A stretch of DNA of 64,000 nt. It comes from BD1-7 clade bacterium (GTDB lineage: Bacteria; Pseudomonadota; Gammaproteobacteria; Pseudomonadales; DT-91). The position numbers and the translations under genes are program-made. The notes beneath the pieces were generated by a model. It saw only the letters and a list, made by a program, of their open reading frames with translations. It searched no databases and was not told the DNA's origin. This document shows, in pieces, positions 27,678-36,438 of the stretch (position 1 is the stretch's first letter; each line of letters opens with the position of its first letter). The stretch covers positions 794,716 through 858,715 of the forward strand of contig CACSIO010000012.1 of NCBI GenBank assembly GCA_902705865.1. Reading direction: 5' to 3'.

Positions 27678-30600
27678 ATGAATCAGTTACTGAGTACGCT
27701 CATTCAGCGCCCCAGAACCATCTTGATGGTTCTGCTGCTGTTAGTTGTGGCTGGGATCGCCACATATATTTCTGCGGCTAAGGAATCCAGCCCGAATATT
27801 AAGTTACCTTTGGTCAATGTTTCTGTAACACTCGATGGTGTATCGCCGGAAGACGCAGAAAGCCTGCTCGTTAAGCCGCTAGAAAACGAATTGCGTGGGT
27901 TGGATAACGTCAAAAATATTATCGCCGAGGCCGTTGAAGGGCGTGCCGGTATTTCGATCGAATTTGACGCCAATGTTGATGACGATGCCGTGCTGGGCGA
28001 AGTACGTGAGAAAGTTGATAAAGCTAAATCGGAGTTTCCACGTGATGCTGACGAACCGGTTGTAAAACAAATCACGGCAGAGAATTCCGAAACCATTGTT
28101 AGCGTCGTGCTCTCGGGCAACCAGAGCTATCGCACCTTGCTGCAACAGGCTCGGGGGTTGAAAAAACAACTTGAACTGGTGCCACAAATTCTTGAAGTTG
28201 AGTTGGTTGGCGATGCCGACGATGCGATTGATGTTGAAGTTAACCCTGCCAAGATTCAAAGCTATAACCTGAATGTTTCACAAGTTGCTGATGCTCTCAG
28301 AAGCAGTGGTGGTTTAGTATCTGCCGGTAGCCTCGAAACCGAGAAGGGCAATCTGACGCTCAAAATACCCACGGTTTTTCGTACACCAGAAGACGTTTTG
28401 TCGCAGCCGGTTGTGGTCAATGAAGACCGCGTATTACTGGTGCGCGATATCGCCGATGTGCGAATTACCTATAAAACCCCAGAAGTTACCAGTTGGTTGA
28501 ATGGCTCTCGCAGCGTTGAGCTGAAGGTGCATAAAAAAGCTGGTCAGAATATCTTTCATACCGTTGAAGCCGTGCGAGTTGTCACGGGGCAATTCCGTGA
28601 ACACTGGCCATCGACAACCGAAGTGACCTATATCGGCGACCTATCTGAAGCGGTTGACGAGATGATTTCCGACTTACAAAACAGCATTTTGTCATCCGTA
28701 GCACTGGTGGTTATCATTTTGGTTGCTAGCTTGGGGATGCGCAGTGCCTTGTTGGTTGCAGTTTCCATCCCGGTTTCATTCTTGACCGGTATCGTTATTT
28801 TGACGGCGTTGGGTCACTCAGTAAATATGGTTGTGCTGTTTTCACTGATTATGGCGGTGGGGATGTTAGTTGATGGCGCAATTGTTGTGATTGAGCTCGC
28901 GCAACGGAAGTTAGCTGAGGGAAAGTCGCCAACAGACGCCTATATTGAAGCCTCACAGCAAATGGCTTGGCCGATTATTGCGTCGACTGCAACCACACTC
29001 AGTGCGTTTTTCCCTCTCTTGTTTTGGCCTGGATTCTTCGGCGAGTTTATGAAGTATCTTCCGATCACGCTGATCTCGACCTTGACTGCGTCGTTGGTCG
29101 TTGCCCTGATCATTGTGCCCACCATCGGTCGATTGATTGATAAACCATTGCCGCTTTATAAAGAGGACAATAGCGATACAGCAAGTAAGGCCACACTTGC
29201 CTACATGAAAATTCTCGGGCACGCGATTAATCACCCTTGGAAGGTATTCGCCACTGGAGTCATTTTGTTGGGTGGTATTTTTTATGCCTATGGTCAAAGT
29301 GGCCTTGGGGTTGAGTTCTTTCCGCAGTCGGATGAAAAAGTCATCACGTTGATTGTTCAGGACGACGGCTCACCGTATTCCCGCTCTGAGCAGCAGGCGA
29401 TTGTTGATCGCGTTTATCAGCGTGTTAGCGATGTTGAAGCGATCGACAATATTCAAGTGCATGTGGGTGGAAAAGATTATATTGGCCAATTGGTGATTAC
29501 CCTGATCGATTGGCAATACCGCCCGCATTCTCAGGATGTTGCGGATGTTTTGCGAGAACGCCTGGCTGATATCCCGATTGATGTCTCTGTGGTTAATGTT
29601 GGCGGCCCGCAAATGGGTAAGCCGTTTCAGCTGGAGATTAGCGGTAAGTCAATCAGCGAATTGCGTGAGGTCAATGAGCAGATTCAAACCTTAATGGCGG
29701 ATATCCCCGAGCTCATTAATGTTGAAGACAATGGCCCATCAGGCGGTGTTGAATGGGAGCTCAGCTACGACAAAACCTTGGCTGCCAAAAACCATGTTAA
29801 TGTCGGCGATATAGGTACTTCTATTAAGCTGTTAACCAATGGTGTCTATTTAGGCGCGTATCGGCCCGATTATCTGGATGAAGAGATGGACATCCGTCTT
29901 CGTCTTCCGGAAGAGCAGCGTCATTTTCAGCAATTGGATTTTCTGACAGTTGCCAGCAATCTTGGGCAAGTGCCGATCGCGCCTTTTGTCACCCGAACGA
30001 TTATGCCGCGCAACGACAATATCACTCGCGTCGATGGGCGTCAGGCGATCACTATTAGTGCAGACCTGAAGCAGGGTGCTCAGTTGAATAAAGTCATTGA
30101 AGCCTTTGAGCCTCTAATAGCCGACTTTGACATGCAGTATCGCTTTAAAGGTGAAGCAGAAGATCAAAAAGAAAGTGGCTTGTTTTTAGTTAAAGCCTTC
30201 ACCTTCGCGATCTTTTTGATGGCGATTATTCTGGTGACTCAATTTAATAGTTACTTCCAAGTGAGTTTGATACTCAGTGCGGTCGTTTTTTCAACCGGTG
30301 GTGTGTTTATTGGCCTGATGTGGACGGGAATTCCGTTTACGATTGTTATGTCAGGCATCGGTATCATTGCCTTGGCGGGTATTGTTGTTAACAACAATAT
30401 TGTATTGATTGATACCTATAACGTGCTGCGCCGTGAAGAGGCAATGGAAGTGCGTGAAGCGGTGCTTCATGCGGTATTCCTGCGTTTGCGGCCGGTGATG
30501 TTGACGACGATTACCACCATCCTAGGGCTGTTACCGATGGCAATGGGCTTGAATATTGATCTGTTTGGCGGGCAAATTCTTGTTGATGCACCATCATCCG

Positions 30601-30776
30601 CAGTGTGGACACCGTTAGCTGTTGCCATCGTGGCGGGTTTGGCCTTTGCGTCAGTGATTACATTGATGATCACGCCGTGTTTGTTGATGATTGGTGAGTC
30701 GCACAAAGATCGAAAGCTCGCTAAGCAAGACGCGGCAGCGTTAATCGACGGCAGCGAGCAATCGTCACCCGGTTAG
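27678..30776 (+). CDS. RND efflux pump, inner-membrane permease
   Basis: Proton-driven transporter of the HAE1-like RND family, 1032 aa with the usual 12-helix layout and two large periplasmic loops. Visible are the N-terminal helix (TILMVLLLLVVAGIATYISAA), the TM4 segment GMLVDGAIVVIEL and the second-half equivalent IALAGIVVNNNIVLIDTYN. TM4 carries one Asp followed by Gly, where AcrB has Asp-Asp; this variation is seen in some RND branches. The substrate is unknown; the divergent TetR gene suggests a toxic-compound response. Confidence 0.9.
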   Translation: MNQLLSTLIQRPRTILMVLLLLVVAGIATYISAAKESSPNIKLPLVNVSVTLDGVSPEDAESLLVKPLENELRGLDNVKNIIAEAVEGRAGISIEFDANVDDDAVLGEVREKVDKAKSEFPRDADEPVVKQITAENSETIVSVVLSGNQSYRTLLQQARGLKKQLELVPQILEVELVGDADDAIDVEVNPAKIQSYNLNVSQVADALRSSGGLVSAGSLETEKGNLTLKIPTVFRTPEDVLSQPVVVNEDRVLLVRDIADVRITYKTPEVTSWLNGSRSVELKVHKKAGQNIFHTVEAVRVVTGQFREHWPSTTEVTYIGDLSEAVDEMISDLQNSILSSVALVVIILVASLGMRSALLVAVSIPVSFLTGIVILTALGHSVNMVVLFSLIMAVGMLVDGAIVVIELAQRKLAEGKSPTDAYIEASQQMAWPIIASTATTLSAFFPLLFWPGFFGEFMKYLPITLISTLTASLVVALIIVPTIGRLIDKPLPLYKEDNSDTASKATLAYMKILGHAINHPWKVFATGVILLGGIFYAYGQSGLGVEFFPQSDEKVITLIVQDDGSPYSRSEQQAIVDRVYQRVSDVEAIDNIQVHVGGKDYIGQLVITLIDWQYRPHSQDVADVLRERLADIPIDVSVVNVGGPQMGKPFQLEISGKSISELREVNEQIQTLMADIPELINVEDNGPSGGVEWELSYDKTLAAKNHVNVGDIGTSIKLLTNGVYLGAYRPDYLDEEMDIRLRLPEEQRHFQQLDFLTVASNLGQVPIAPFVTRTIMPRNDNITRVDGRQAITISADLKQGAQLNKVIEAFEPLIADFDMQYRFKGEAEDQKESGLFLVKAFTFAIFLMAIILVTQFNSYFQVSLILSAVVFSTGGVFIGLMWTGIPFTIVMSGIGIIALAGIVVNNNIVLIDTYNVLRREEAMEVREAVLHAVFLRLRPVMLTTITTILGLLPMAMGLNIDLFGGQILVDAPSSAVWTPLAVAIVAGLAFASVITLMITPCLLMIGESHKDRKLAKQDAAALIDGSEQSSPG

Positions 30777-30840
30777 GTGGGAGCATGATTGCTTTATGAA
30801 GATCGACTTGCTGCTTCAGGCTTTGCTTGTTCGCAAGCTG

Positions 30841-31314
30841 TTAAGGGCGCGGGCCTGCTGGCAAGATCAAGTATCTGCCCATATTGCCGCCCGCTGAGTC
30901 GCCAGAGGCGGAGTAACTGTAAAACCCGGATTTATCGGTACGACAGGTTAGGGCGTTGGTAAATGGCGTTTCAGTGTCGGTCGGCGTGTTTATCAAAGTA
31001 CCGCGTATGATGCCGATATCTCCTCTGGATATATAATCGAACACACCATGGGATTGGGCCTCTGGCTTATCGATTTCATAGCTGGTGAAGGCGCCATTTT
31101 TCCAGTGACTAAGAAATACCGAGTCAGGTAATCCGGCAGGGCGTGGCTCAGGCCCGGTAATCGTAGATGTCGCAAAGAGTACCAATCGAATATTGTCAAA
31201 GTTATCCGGTACTTTGCAATTGGCCGCGCTGGCTATTCCGGCTGGCGCAATCAGTGCTAGTGATACTGCGAAGGTTTTCCATCCTTTTGAGGCCCTGGGT
31301 TTCGAAAAATCCAA
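30841..31314 (-). CDS. Secreted protein of unknown function
   Basis: Not recognised. 157 aa with a signal peptide ending IASA-ANC; the mature part has two Cys (ANCKV, LTCRT) that could pair. No catalytic motif. It is convergent with the efflux pump gene. Confidence 0.6.
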   Translation of the reverse strand: MDFSKPRASKGWKTFAVSLALIAPAGIASAANCKVPDNFDNIRLVLFATSTITGPEPRPAGLPDSVFLSHWKNGAFTSYEIDKPEAQSHGVFDYISRGDIGIIRGTLINTPTDTETPFTNALTCRTDKSGFYSYSASGDSAGGNMGRYLILPAGPRP

Positions 31315-31680
31315 TTTTTTACTGCTCCTTTCATCTCACATCTACTGTTTGAGTTGTTTTCGGGTGCGCGCCGCAAAATTACTTACGTGAATTTGCACAG
31401 CCGAATGCGCATTAAGAGTACAAGCGCTTTTGTGTGTTCCGACGAACTGCTAGTCGGTTACTTCGAAAGGGTTTTCGGTTGCAGGTTTTGCGGGGTTGAT
31501 CGTTAGAGTCAACAGATAGACGCATACTCGACGGCGAGATTAGAGATATCGGGGAGTTGTTGTGAGGCTAGTATCTATTTAGTGAGGTGCCCTCAAGTAG
31601 TTGTAAACAGCAACAACACCTGTTTGAGGGCGAGGATATACTCTTCGAAGGTAGGCTTGCCAAAGATAGTTATAGCGACG
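31315..31680. other. Intergenic region, one extended inverted repeat
   Basis: About 365 bp with no gene. GCCCTCAA (31589-31596) pairs with TTGAGGGC (31624-31631), with an inner GTTGT/ACAAC stem, downstream of the leftward NTF2-like gene. No T run follows, so it is at best an atypical terminator. Confidence 0.4.
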
Positions 31681-32094
31681 TTAAAACATCTGCTTCATTA
31701 AATCATCAAAACACCAATACGCACTCATGCGTTTTATCAGTCCGTTATCGTCCACTTCATAGGTGGCAATCATATCGACCTCAGTTGTTTTGTCATTGCC
31801 CATATCGTTGATGGCAGTTTGCAGTACCGCGCAATGGCGGTCGCCACTGGGAATACGCTTTTTTACATGGATTTGAATATTCGACGGGCCGATGACGGTA
31901 TCCCAGAAGGCTTCGATGGCGGGTTTTCCGACGTGTCCGGTACCGCTTTCTTCCAGCGGTGATTTGCCAACCGGGTCCTGCAAGATGGCATCATCAGCAT
32001 ACAGAGCCAGCCACGCGTCTTTGTTTCCCTCAGATGCCAGGGTAACTGACTGAATATTAGCTTTGATAGCCGGGTGATCGAGATGGTCTGTCAT
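31681..32094 (-). CDS. NTF2/SnoaL-like protein
   Basis: Small cytoplasmic protein of the NTF2-like superfamily (cone-shaped fold used by ketosteroid isomerases and SnoaL cyclases); substrate unknown. Features are EGNKDAWLALYADDAILQDPVG at about residues 21-42, GKPAIEAFWDTVI and the final strand region VDMIATYEVDDNGLIKRMSAYW. The frame extends 45 codons upstream, but ATG 32094 (MTDHLDHP) has GGAG 9 nt before it and gives the expected 137 aa. Confidence 0.8.
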   Translation of the reverse strand: MTDHLDHPAIKANIQSVTLASEGNKDAWLALYADDAILQDPVGKSPLEESGTGHVGKPAIEAFWDTVIGPSNIQIHVKKRIPSGDRHCAVLQTAINDMGNDKTTEVDMIATYEVDDNGLIKRMSAYWCFDDLMKQMF

Positions 32095-32229
32095 GGTGAA
32101 TATCTCCAAAGGAATATCAATGTACTCGCGTTTATAACCTGTCTGCTGAGGAGCAGCAAGATATCTGATGTTAAATACTATTTGGTATGCAGTGAGGTCT
32201 ACTTCGCCGTAATCGCGGACATTGTTCAC

Positions 32230-32545
32230 TGCGTTAGTGTGAACTTGTTCAAAAGTGAAAATTAAGTGGGATAAAAATTTGAATATAAAGTTATCAAAAA
32301 AATGAAAAACTATTTGAGGTTTATCAAAAGCGTTATGTGAATTGAGCCCCTAATTCTTGTGAGCGACATCCGTATAACCTGTGATGTCATGCTAAGTTGT
32401 TGTGATTTATGCATTTATGGCGTGAATAAAAGTAGGTCTTTGATTATGTTGCAGTCATCGGGATTTATAACAAAATAAATTATTAGTCCGGATTTGGATT
32501 GGCCGTCCTTTTGAAATAATGATAAATCATAAGAGGAAAACAACA
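32230..32545. other. AT-rich promoter region of the first LPMO gene
   Basis: About 315 bp between divergent genes, markedly AT-rich with many A and T runs. No gene and no known operator were recognised. Confidence 0.4.
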
Positions 32546-33760
32546 ATGTACCGCTACGCGACTCAAGAAGCCGCGCGTGCCACTTCAGGGGTATCCCTAT
32601 CTGCGCTCGTCGTGCTTTTGTTCGCCGTGTTGTTTCATCAGCAAGCGATGGCACACGGTTCAATGGATACACCGATTTCACGTGTTTATGAATGTGTATC
32701 GAATGCTAAATCCAACAGTTGGACGTCAGAAAAATCTAATAGTGCCGCGTGTCAGGCGGCACGTGCGGTGGGCTCGAATAACCAGTTTTACTGCCCACAC
32801 TGCAAAGCCGGAAATTCGCCCGATCCTTATAACCAGAGTTACAACTACGCAGGCTTGATGCCTGATGGCAATATCTGTGGTGGTGGTCGTAGTGATTATC
32901 GCGGTATGGATCTTGTTCGTAACGATTGGCCAACAACGAATGTTTCATCTGGCCTGTACAACATGAAATACCATGCCGCAGTAGCACATGCACCATCGTT
33001 CTGGCGTGTGTGGGTAACTCGTGATGGATACAACCCTGCGAATGCACTGCGTTGGTCTGATTTAGAAGAAATTAGCTGCCCGCAAAATACGCACGACGGT
33101 CTGCAATCCGGTTACTACAACATTCAGTGCGATATGCCGCAGCGTTCAGGCAAACATGTGCTTGTGAGTGTTTGGCAACGTGAAGATCCTGCCGGCGAAT
33201 TTTTTAGTTCCTGTAGTGATATTCAATACTCAGGTAATAATGAGCCCGACCCTGTGATGTGGACATCAATCGGCAAACTGAGCCTTGAGAAATCTGGTGC
33301 TTTGCCTGTCGGTACTGAAGTGAAATTCCGTTTGATTAATGGCGGCGGAGACGACGTTGAATCCCATTTGATGATGGTAACCAACGGTATGGCGACAGCC
33401 AATAATCAGTGGCAGCAGTATCTAGCACAAGTCGTTAATGATGATTCTATGTACGTTAAGATTGGCGAGCTTTCAGGTGATATTGTTTCACCGGTGAGAT
33501 TCCCAACACCGAATCGTCAGAACGATGTTTGGACTCAAAACGAGCTAACGGGCTACCAGTTCGCCGTGGAGTTTGATGAGCCTGCGCCAACGCCAGATCC
33601 TGACCCAACACCGGATCCAGATCCAACGCCTGATCCTGACCCAACACCAGACCCTGATCCAACCCCGGATCCTGATAATGGCGGGATCCCAAGTCCGGGC
33701 AGCGCCCACTGGTTGATGTTGATGGTACTTGGCTTGTTCGCAATGCGTCGCTTCAAGTAA
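32546..33760 (+). CDS. AA10 lytic polysaccharide monooxygenase with sorting tail (LPMO 1)
   Basis: Secreted copper oxygenase that should cleave crystalline chitin or cellulose. ATG 32546 (MYRYATQ) has AGAGGA 8 nt upstream; an earlier in-frame ATG is less likely. The signal peptide ends AMA-HG, so the mature protein starts with the His that forms half of the copper brace; the second His lies in KYHAAVAHAP. GSMDTPISR and CGGGRSDYRGMDL are family segments. A second beta-domain (about residues 235-345) follows, then a DPTPDPDP linker and a C-terminal SPGSAHWLMLMVLGLFAMRRFK-type tail with hydrophobic stretch and Arg, a cell-surface sorting signal. About 150 bp before LPMO 2. Confidence 0.85.
   Translation: MYRYATQEAARATSGVSLSALVVLLFAVLFHQQAMAHGSMDTPISRVYECVSNAKSNSWTSEKSNSAACQAARAVGSNNQFYCPHCKAGNSPDPYNQSYNYAGLMPDGNICGGGRSDYRGMDLVRNDWPTTNVSSGLYNMKYHAAVAHAPSFWRVWVTRDGYNPANALRWSDLEEISCPQNTHDGLQSGYYNIQCDMPQRSGKHVLVSVWQREDPAGEFFSSCSDIQYSGNNEPDPVMWTSIGKLSLEKSGALPVGTEVKFRLINGGGDDVESHLMMVTNGMATANNQWQQYLAQVVNDDSMYVKIGELSGDIVSPVRFPTPNRQNDVWTQNELTGYQFAVEFDEPAPTPDPDPTPDPDPTPDPDPTPDPDPTPDPDNGGIPSPGSAHWLMLMVLGLFAMRRFK
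33583..33680 (+). repeat. PDPT-coding tandem repeat in LPMO 1
   Basis: Short degenerate hexamer/18-mer repeat of the type CCAGATCCTGACCCAACA, coding for the linker (Asp-Pro-Thr-Pro)n. Such repeats vary in number by slippage. Confidence 0.8.
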
Positions 33761-33779
33761 CACTTCTCTCATCGATCAT

Positions 33780-33806
33780 GCCCCTGCCGCAGTCAGCAGC
33801 AGGGGC
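33780..33806. terminator. Hairpin after LPMO 1, atypical terminator
   Basis: GCCCCTGC (33780-33787) pairs with GCAGGGGC (33799-33806). It follows the LPMO 1 stop but has an A-rich rather than T-rich downstream flank, so termination efficiency is doubtful and readthrough into LPMO 2 is possible. Confidence 0.4.
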
Positions 33807-33908
33807 CATATAAAAAATACATTTTCTTCCAACGATTTTTTTGGCCTCACGAATTGTGTCTGCATAGGTGAGCGCCAGAGTTATGCCTGAAAACCAAAGG
33901 GTTAGAAT

Positions 33909-35078
33909 ATGAAAACCGTATACCGCCAGTCGCTTCTGGCACTTTCTATCGCTAGCTTGAGTACCATGGTGCTCGGGCATGGTTATGTTTCCGAAGGATC
34001 TGGCGGTGTTGCCGCCAGTCGCTCGGCCTTGTGCAAATATCCAACTCGGGATACCAATGAGAAGAATACCGATTGTGGTGGTATTCAATATGAACCACAA
34101 AGTGTGGAAGGCCCTGACGGATTTCCTCAGGGCGGCGTTCAGGATGGCAGAATAGGCAGTGGTCAAACCTATCTGGCGGCACGTCTTGATGAGCAAACGG
34201 CTGATCGCTGGGTTAAGCGACCTATTCGATCTGGCCTACAACGATTCGAATGGACATTTACCGCGAATCACCGTACTGCTGACTGGAAATACTACATCAC
34301 TAAACAGGACTGGAACCCCGATCAGCCGTTAGCCCGGGCACAATTTGATCTTGAACCATTCTGTGTAGTACAGGGCAATATGCAGCAGCCACCAAGCCCG
34401 ATGTTCCACGAGTGTGTTGTACCAGAGCGTGACGGTTACCAGGTGATTTTATCGCTATGGGATGTTGGTGATACGGCGGCAACGTTTTACAGCGTTATGG
34501 ATGTCAAATTTGATGGTGACAATCAACCAGTGACTCCTCAATGGACACAGGGCGGTCAGATTGTTCCATCCATGGATTTGAAGGTGGGTGATCGTGTTTA
34601 TACCCGCGTATTTGACACCAGTGGTGAAAACAACGGTTATCGTACGCAGCTGAATATCACTTCAGCGATTGATGGGCAGGGGCCTAACTGGGCTCACGCG
34701 TTAGCGGCAAAAATCAATCAGGAACAAGACCTGATTCGTGCTGGCGATACTGACGGCAATGGTAACTTCACACCTGCGTTTGGAACGAACCTCGTTTATT
34801 TACAAGCCGGAAGTGGATTGGAGCGGGTCGAAGTAGGCTACAACATAGCGCCAGATCCAACACCAGATCCGGACCCAACTCCTGATCCAGACCCTACGCC
34901 AGACCCTGATCCAACACCTGATCCGGATCCAACGCCCGACCCCGATCCGACACCGGATCCAGACCCAACGCCTGATCCAGATCCAACACCCGATCCGACC
35001 CCGGATGTGCCTCAGCCTGGTAGTGCTCATTGGCTGATATTGTTGGGCCTCGGTTTGTTTGCGTGGCGTCGTCGATAG
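33909..35078 (+). CDS. AA10 lytic polysaccharide monooxygenase with sorting tail (LPMO 2)
   Basis: Second secreted copper oxygenase, 389 aa. The signal peptide ends [10 protein letters not shown], giving an N-terminal His for the copper brace; the second His is in [15 protein letters not shown]. The [17 protein letters not shown] segment and ADRWVKRPI resemble chitin-active GbpA-type LPMOs. A second domain (about 205-310, [23 protein letters not shown]) resembles the GbpA carbohydrate-binding module. A long DPTPDPDP linker (about 318-370) leads to a [25 protein letters not shown] tail almost the same as in LPMO 1. AAAGGG precedes the ATG; a terminator follows. Confidence 0.88.
   Translation: MKTVYRQSLLALSIASLSTMVLGHGYVSEGSGGVAASRSALCKYPTRDTNEKNTDCGGIQYEPQSVEGPDGFPQGGVQDGRIGSGQTYLAARLDEQTADRWVKRPIRSGLQRFEWTFTANHRTADWKYYITKQDWNPDQPLARAQFDLEPFCVVQGNMQQPPSPMFHECVVPERDGYQVILSLWDVGDTAATFYSVMDVKFDGDNQPVTPQWTQGGQIVPSMDLKVGDRVYTRVFDTSGENNGYRTQLNITSAIDGQGPNWAHALAAKINQEQDLIRAGDTDGNGNFTPAFGTNLVYLQAGSGLERVEVGYNIAPDPTPDPDPTPDPDPTPDPDPTPDPDPTPDPDPTPDPDPTPDPDPTPDPTPDVPQPGSAHWLILLGLGLFAWRRR
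34851..35005 (+). repeat. PDPT-coding tandem repeat in LPMO 2
   Basis: About 150 bp of degenerate CCAGATCCGGACCCAACT-type units coding the (Pro-Asp-Pro-Thr)n linker, longer than that in LPMO 1. Confidence 0.85.
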
Positions 35079-35097
35079 ATCTTGTGAGTGAGTTATG

Positions 35098-35123
35098 AAA
35101 GCCCCTTTTTAGGGGCTTTTTTA
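35098..35123 (+). terminator. Rho-independent terminator after the LPMO genes
   Basis: AAAGCCCC (35098-35105) pairs with GGGGCTTT (35112-35119), followed by TTT. Typical G+C stem and T tract. Confidence 0.88.
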
Positions 35124-35142
35124 TTGCCAAAAAACTAACTAT

Positions 35143-36435
35143 TCAGCAATAGAGAAGCTCACATGCGTGTCGTTTGTCGCCAAAGACGATGGCATGCTGT
35201 TCCCAAGCTTGGCCCATCTCAATAGCTGAATCTCTTGAGATGTTATAGATAAAGTAGCTTTCTTCGGGATCCCAATCATTGGTTGTGGGAATGCCTAATG
35301 CTGTCGCTGTATCGTAGCCATTTAGTGATAGATGGTTTAGAAAACTCAAAGAGCGTTCATGATTGATGGTGTCTGCTAGTTTTTGCGAGCCAGGGTTCCA
35401 GGCGGTAATGATGGCCCAGCTTTTAATCGTATTGGCGAGACAAAATTGATCAAACTCGTGATTTGGCTGATCGATTTTTAGATCAAACGTTTGCTGTGAA
35501 AAGCTTACTCTGAATAAGGTATCTGTGTAGGCTTGGTGAAGTGCATTATTCTTCATAGCTGATGCTCCGCAGGGGGGCGTGTTTTTCATCAAATACGACT
35601 CTGTGTGTGGCGTCCAGTCAGGGAGTAATGAGGTACTGATGACCTCGTTTTCGATTGTGCATCTAACACCGCTGATAATATCGGGAAGCACGCCGATTTT
35701 CTGCTTTGCAAATGGACGTTGATTCGGTGGTGTCCAGTTTTCTTCCCCCTTGCGATACAGACTATTTGGGCCATTCCGCAGGTGTCGACCAAAGTTTACC
35801 CAGGAATTTTGCCCGCGCGTCTCTGTTGTTAGAGCAATGCGTGCCAATGGGCTGAACATCACGCTATGGTCAAACCATGCTTGGTCCTCGCCGTTAGCTG
35901 CGAAGTTATTACAGTTCATCGCGTGTCCGAAAACGTCATGAACAATACGGAAGATATCATTCATCAATAGGTGATACTCTCCGATTCGAATACCACTATC
36001 TATTAGCATCGGGTTAGCGTCATGGAAACAATCATGGCCAAAAGCGTCGGCTGTTTTTAGATACCAGAGGTGGTGGTCGTGAATATCAATCAACATATCG
36101 AAGCTGTTTTTGTACGGTTCAGATTCATAGGGCCAGGGTTCGATAGTTAGGCTTAACTGTTTCTGCATCCATTCAAATTGTGCCAGGAGTTCTTCGTTCA
36201 TCTGTGCATAGGCGCATTTTGCAACTTCAGATTGTGTATATTCGGGGACCGTGTCATACGCGTCGGCGATAAACATGCCGCGAGCAGGGTTCATCGGTGT
36301 CTGATACAGCGCATCAACGGGTTGGATCTGGTAGGAGGTAAGATAGGATGCCTTAACATCATTCAGAATCGGACATTTTCCACCGAGTAGCCATTTGATT
36401 TTGCAGTAAGCTTGAATTTTTTGCCGCTGGTTCAT
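35143..36435 (-). CDS. His/His/Glu putative metalloprotein fused to DUF3293
   Basis: A 430-aa protein I cannot name with certainty. The C-terminal 90 residues (about 336-425) match DUF3293: IITAWNPGS, NHERSLSFLNHL, EESYFIYNIS and EQHAIVF. The N-terminal 250 residues hold HDVFGH (166-171), GEDQAWFDH (182-190) and LARIALTTETRGQNSW (197-212). The two His and Glu 205 resemble the iron-binding His-His-Glu set of pterin-dependent aromatic amino-acid hydroxylases (HDxxGH, then LARLYWYTVEFG about 40 residues later); this is my inference, not a known assignment. I also associate this segment with very large phage proteins. It ends the two-gene unit started by the S-adenosylhomocysteinase-like gene, whose stop lies 3 bp upstream. 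Confidence 0.6.
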   Translation of the reverse strand: MNQRQKIQAYCKIKWLLGGKCPILNDVKASYLTSYQIQPVDALYQTPMNPARGMFIADAYDTVPEYTQSEVAKCAYAQMNEELLAQFEWMQKQLSLTIEPWPYESEPYKNSFDMLIDIHDHHLWYLKTADAFGHDCFHDANPMLIDSGIRIGEYHLLMNDIFRIVHDVFGHAMNCNNFAANGEDQAWFDHSVMFSPLARIALTTETRGQNSWVNFGRHLRNGPNSLYRKGEENWTPPNQRPFAKQKIGVLPDIISGVRCTIENEVISTSLLPDWTPHTESYLMKNTPPCGASAMKNNALHQAYTDTLFRVSFSQQTFDLKIDQPNHEFDQFCLANTIKSWAIITAWNPGSQKLADTINHERSLSFLNHLSLNGYDTATALGIPTTNDWDPEESYFIYNISRDSAIEMGQAWEQHAIVFGDKRHACELLYC

Positions 36436-36438
36436 CGG

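Noticed and set aside
33456..33772. Antisense frames rich in Arg/Trp/Ile or Gly/Ser opposite the LPMO repeat linkers
   Set aside because: They are reverse readings of the PDPT-coding repeats; open only because the repeat lacks stops in those frames.
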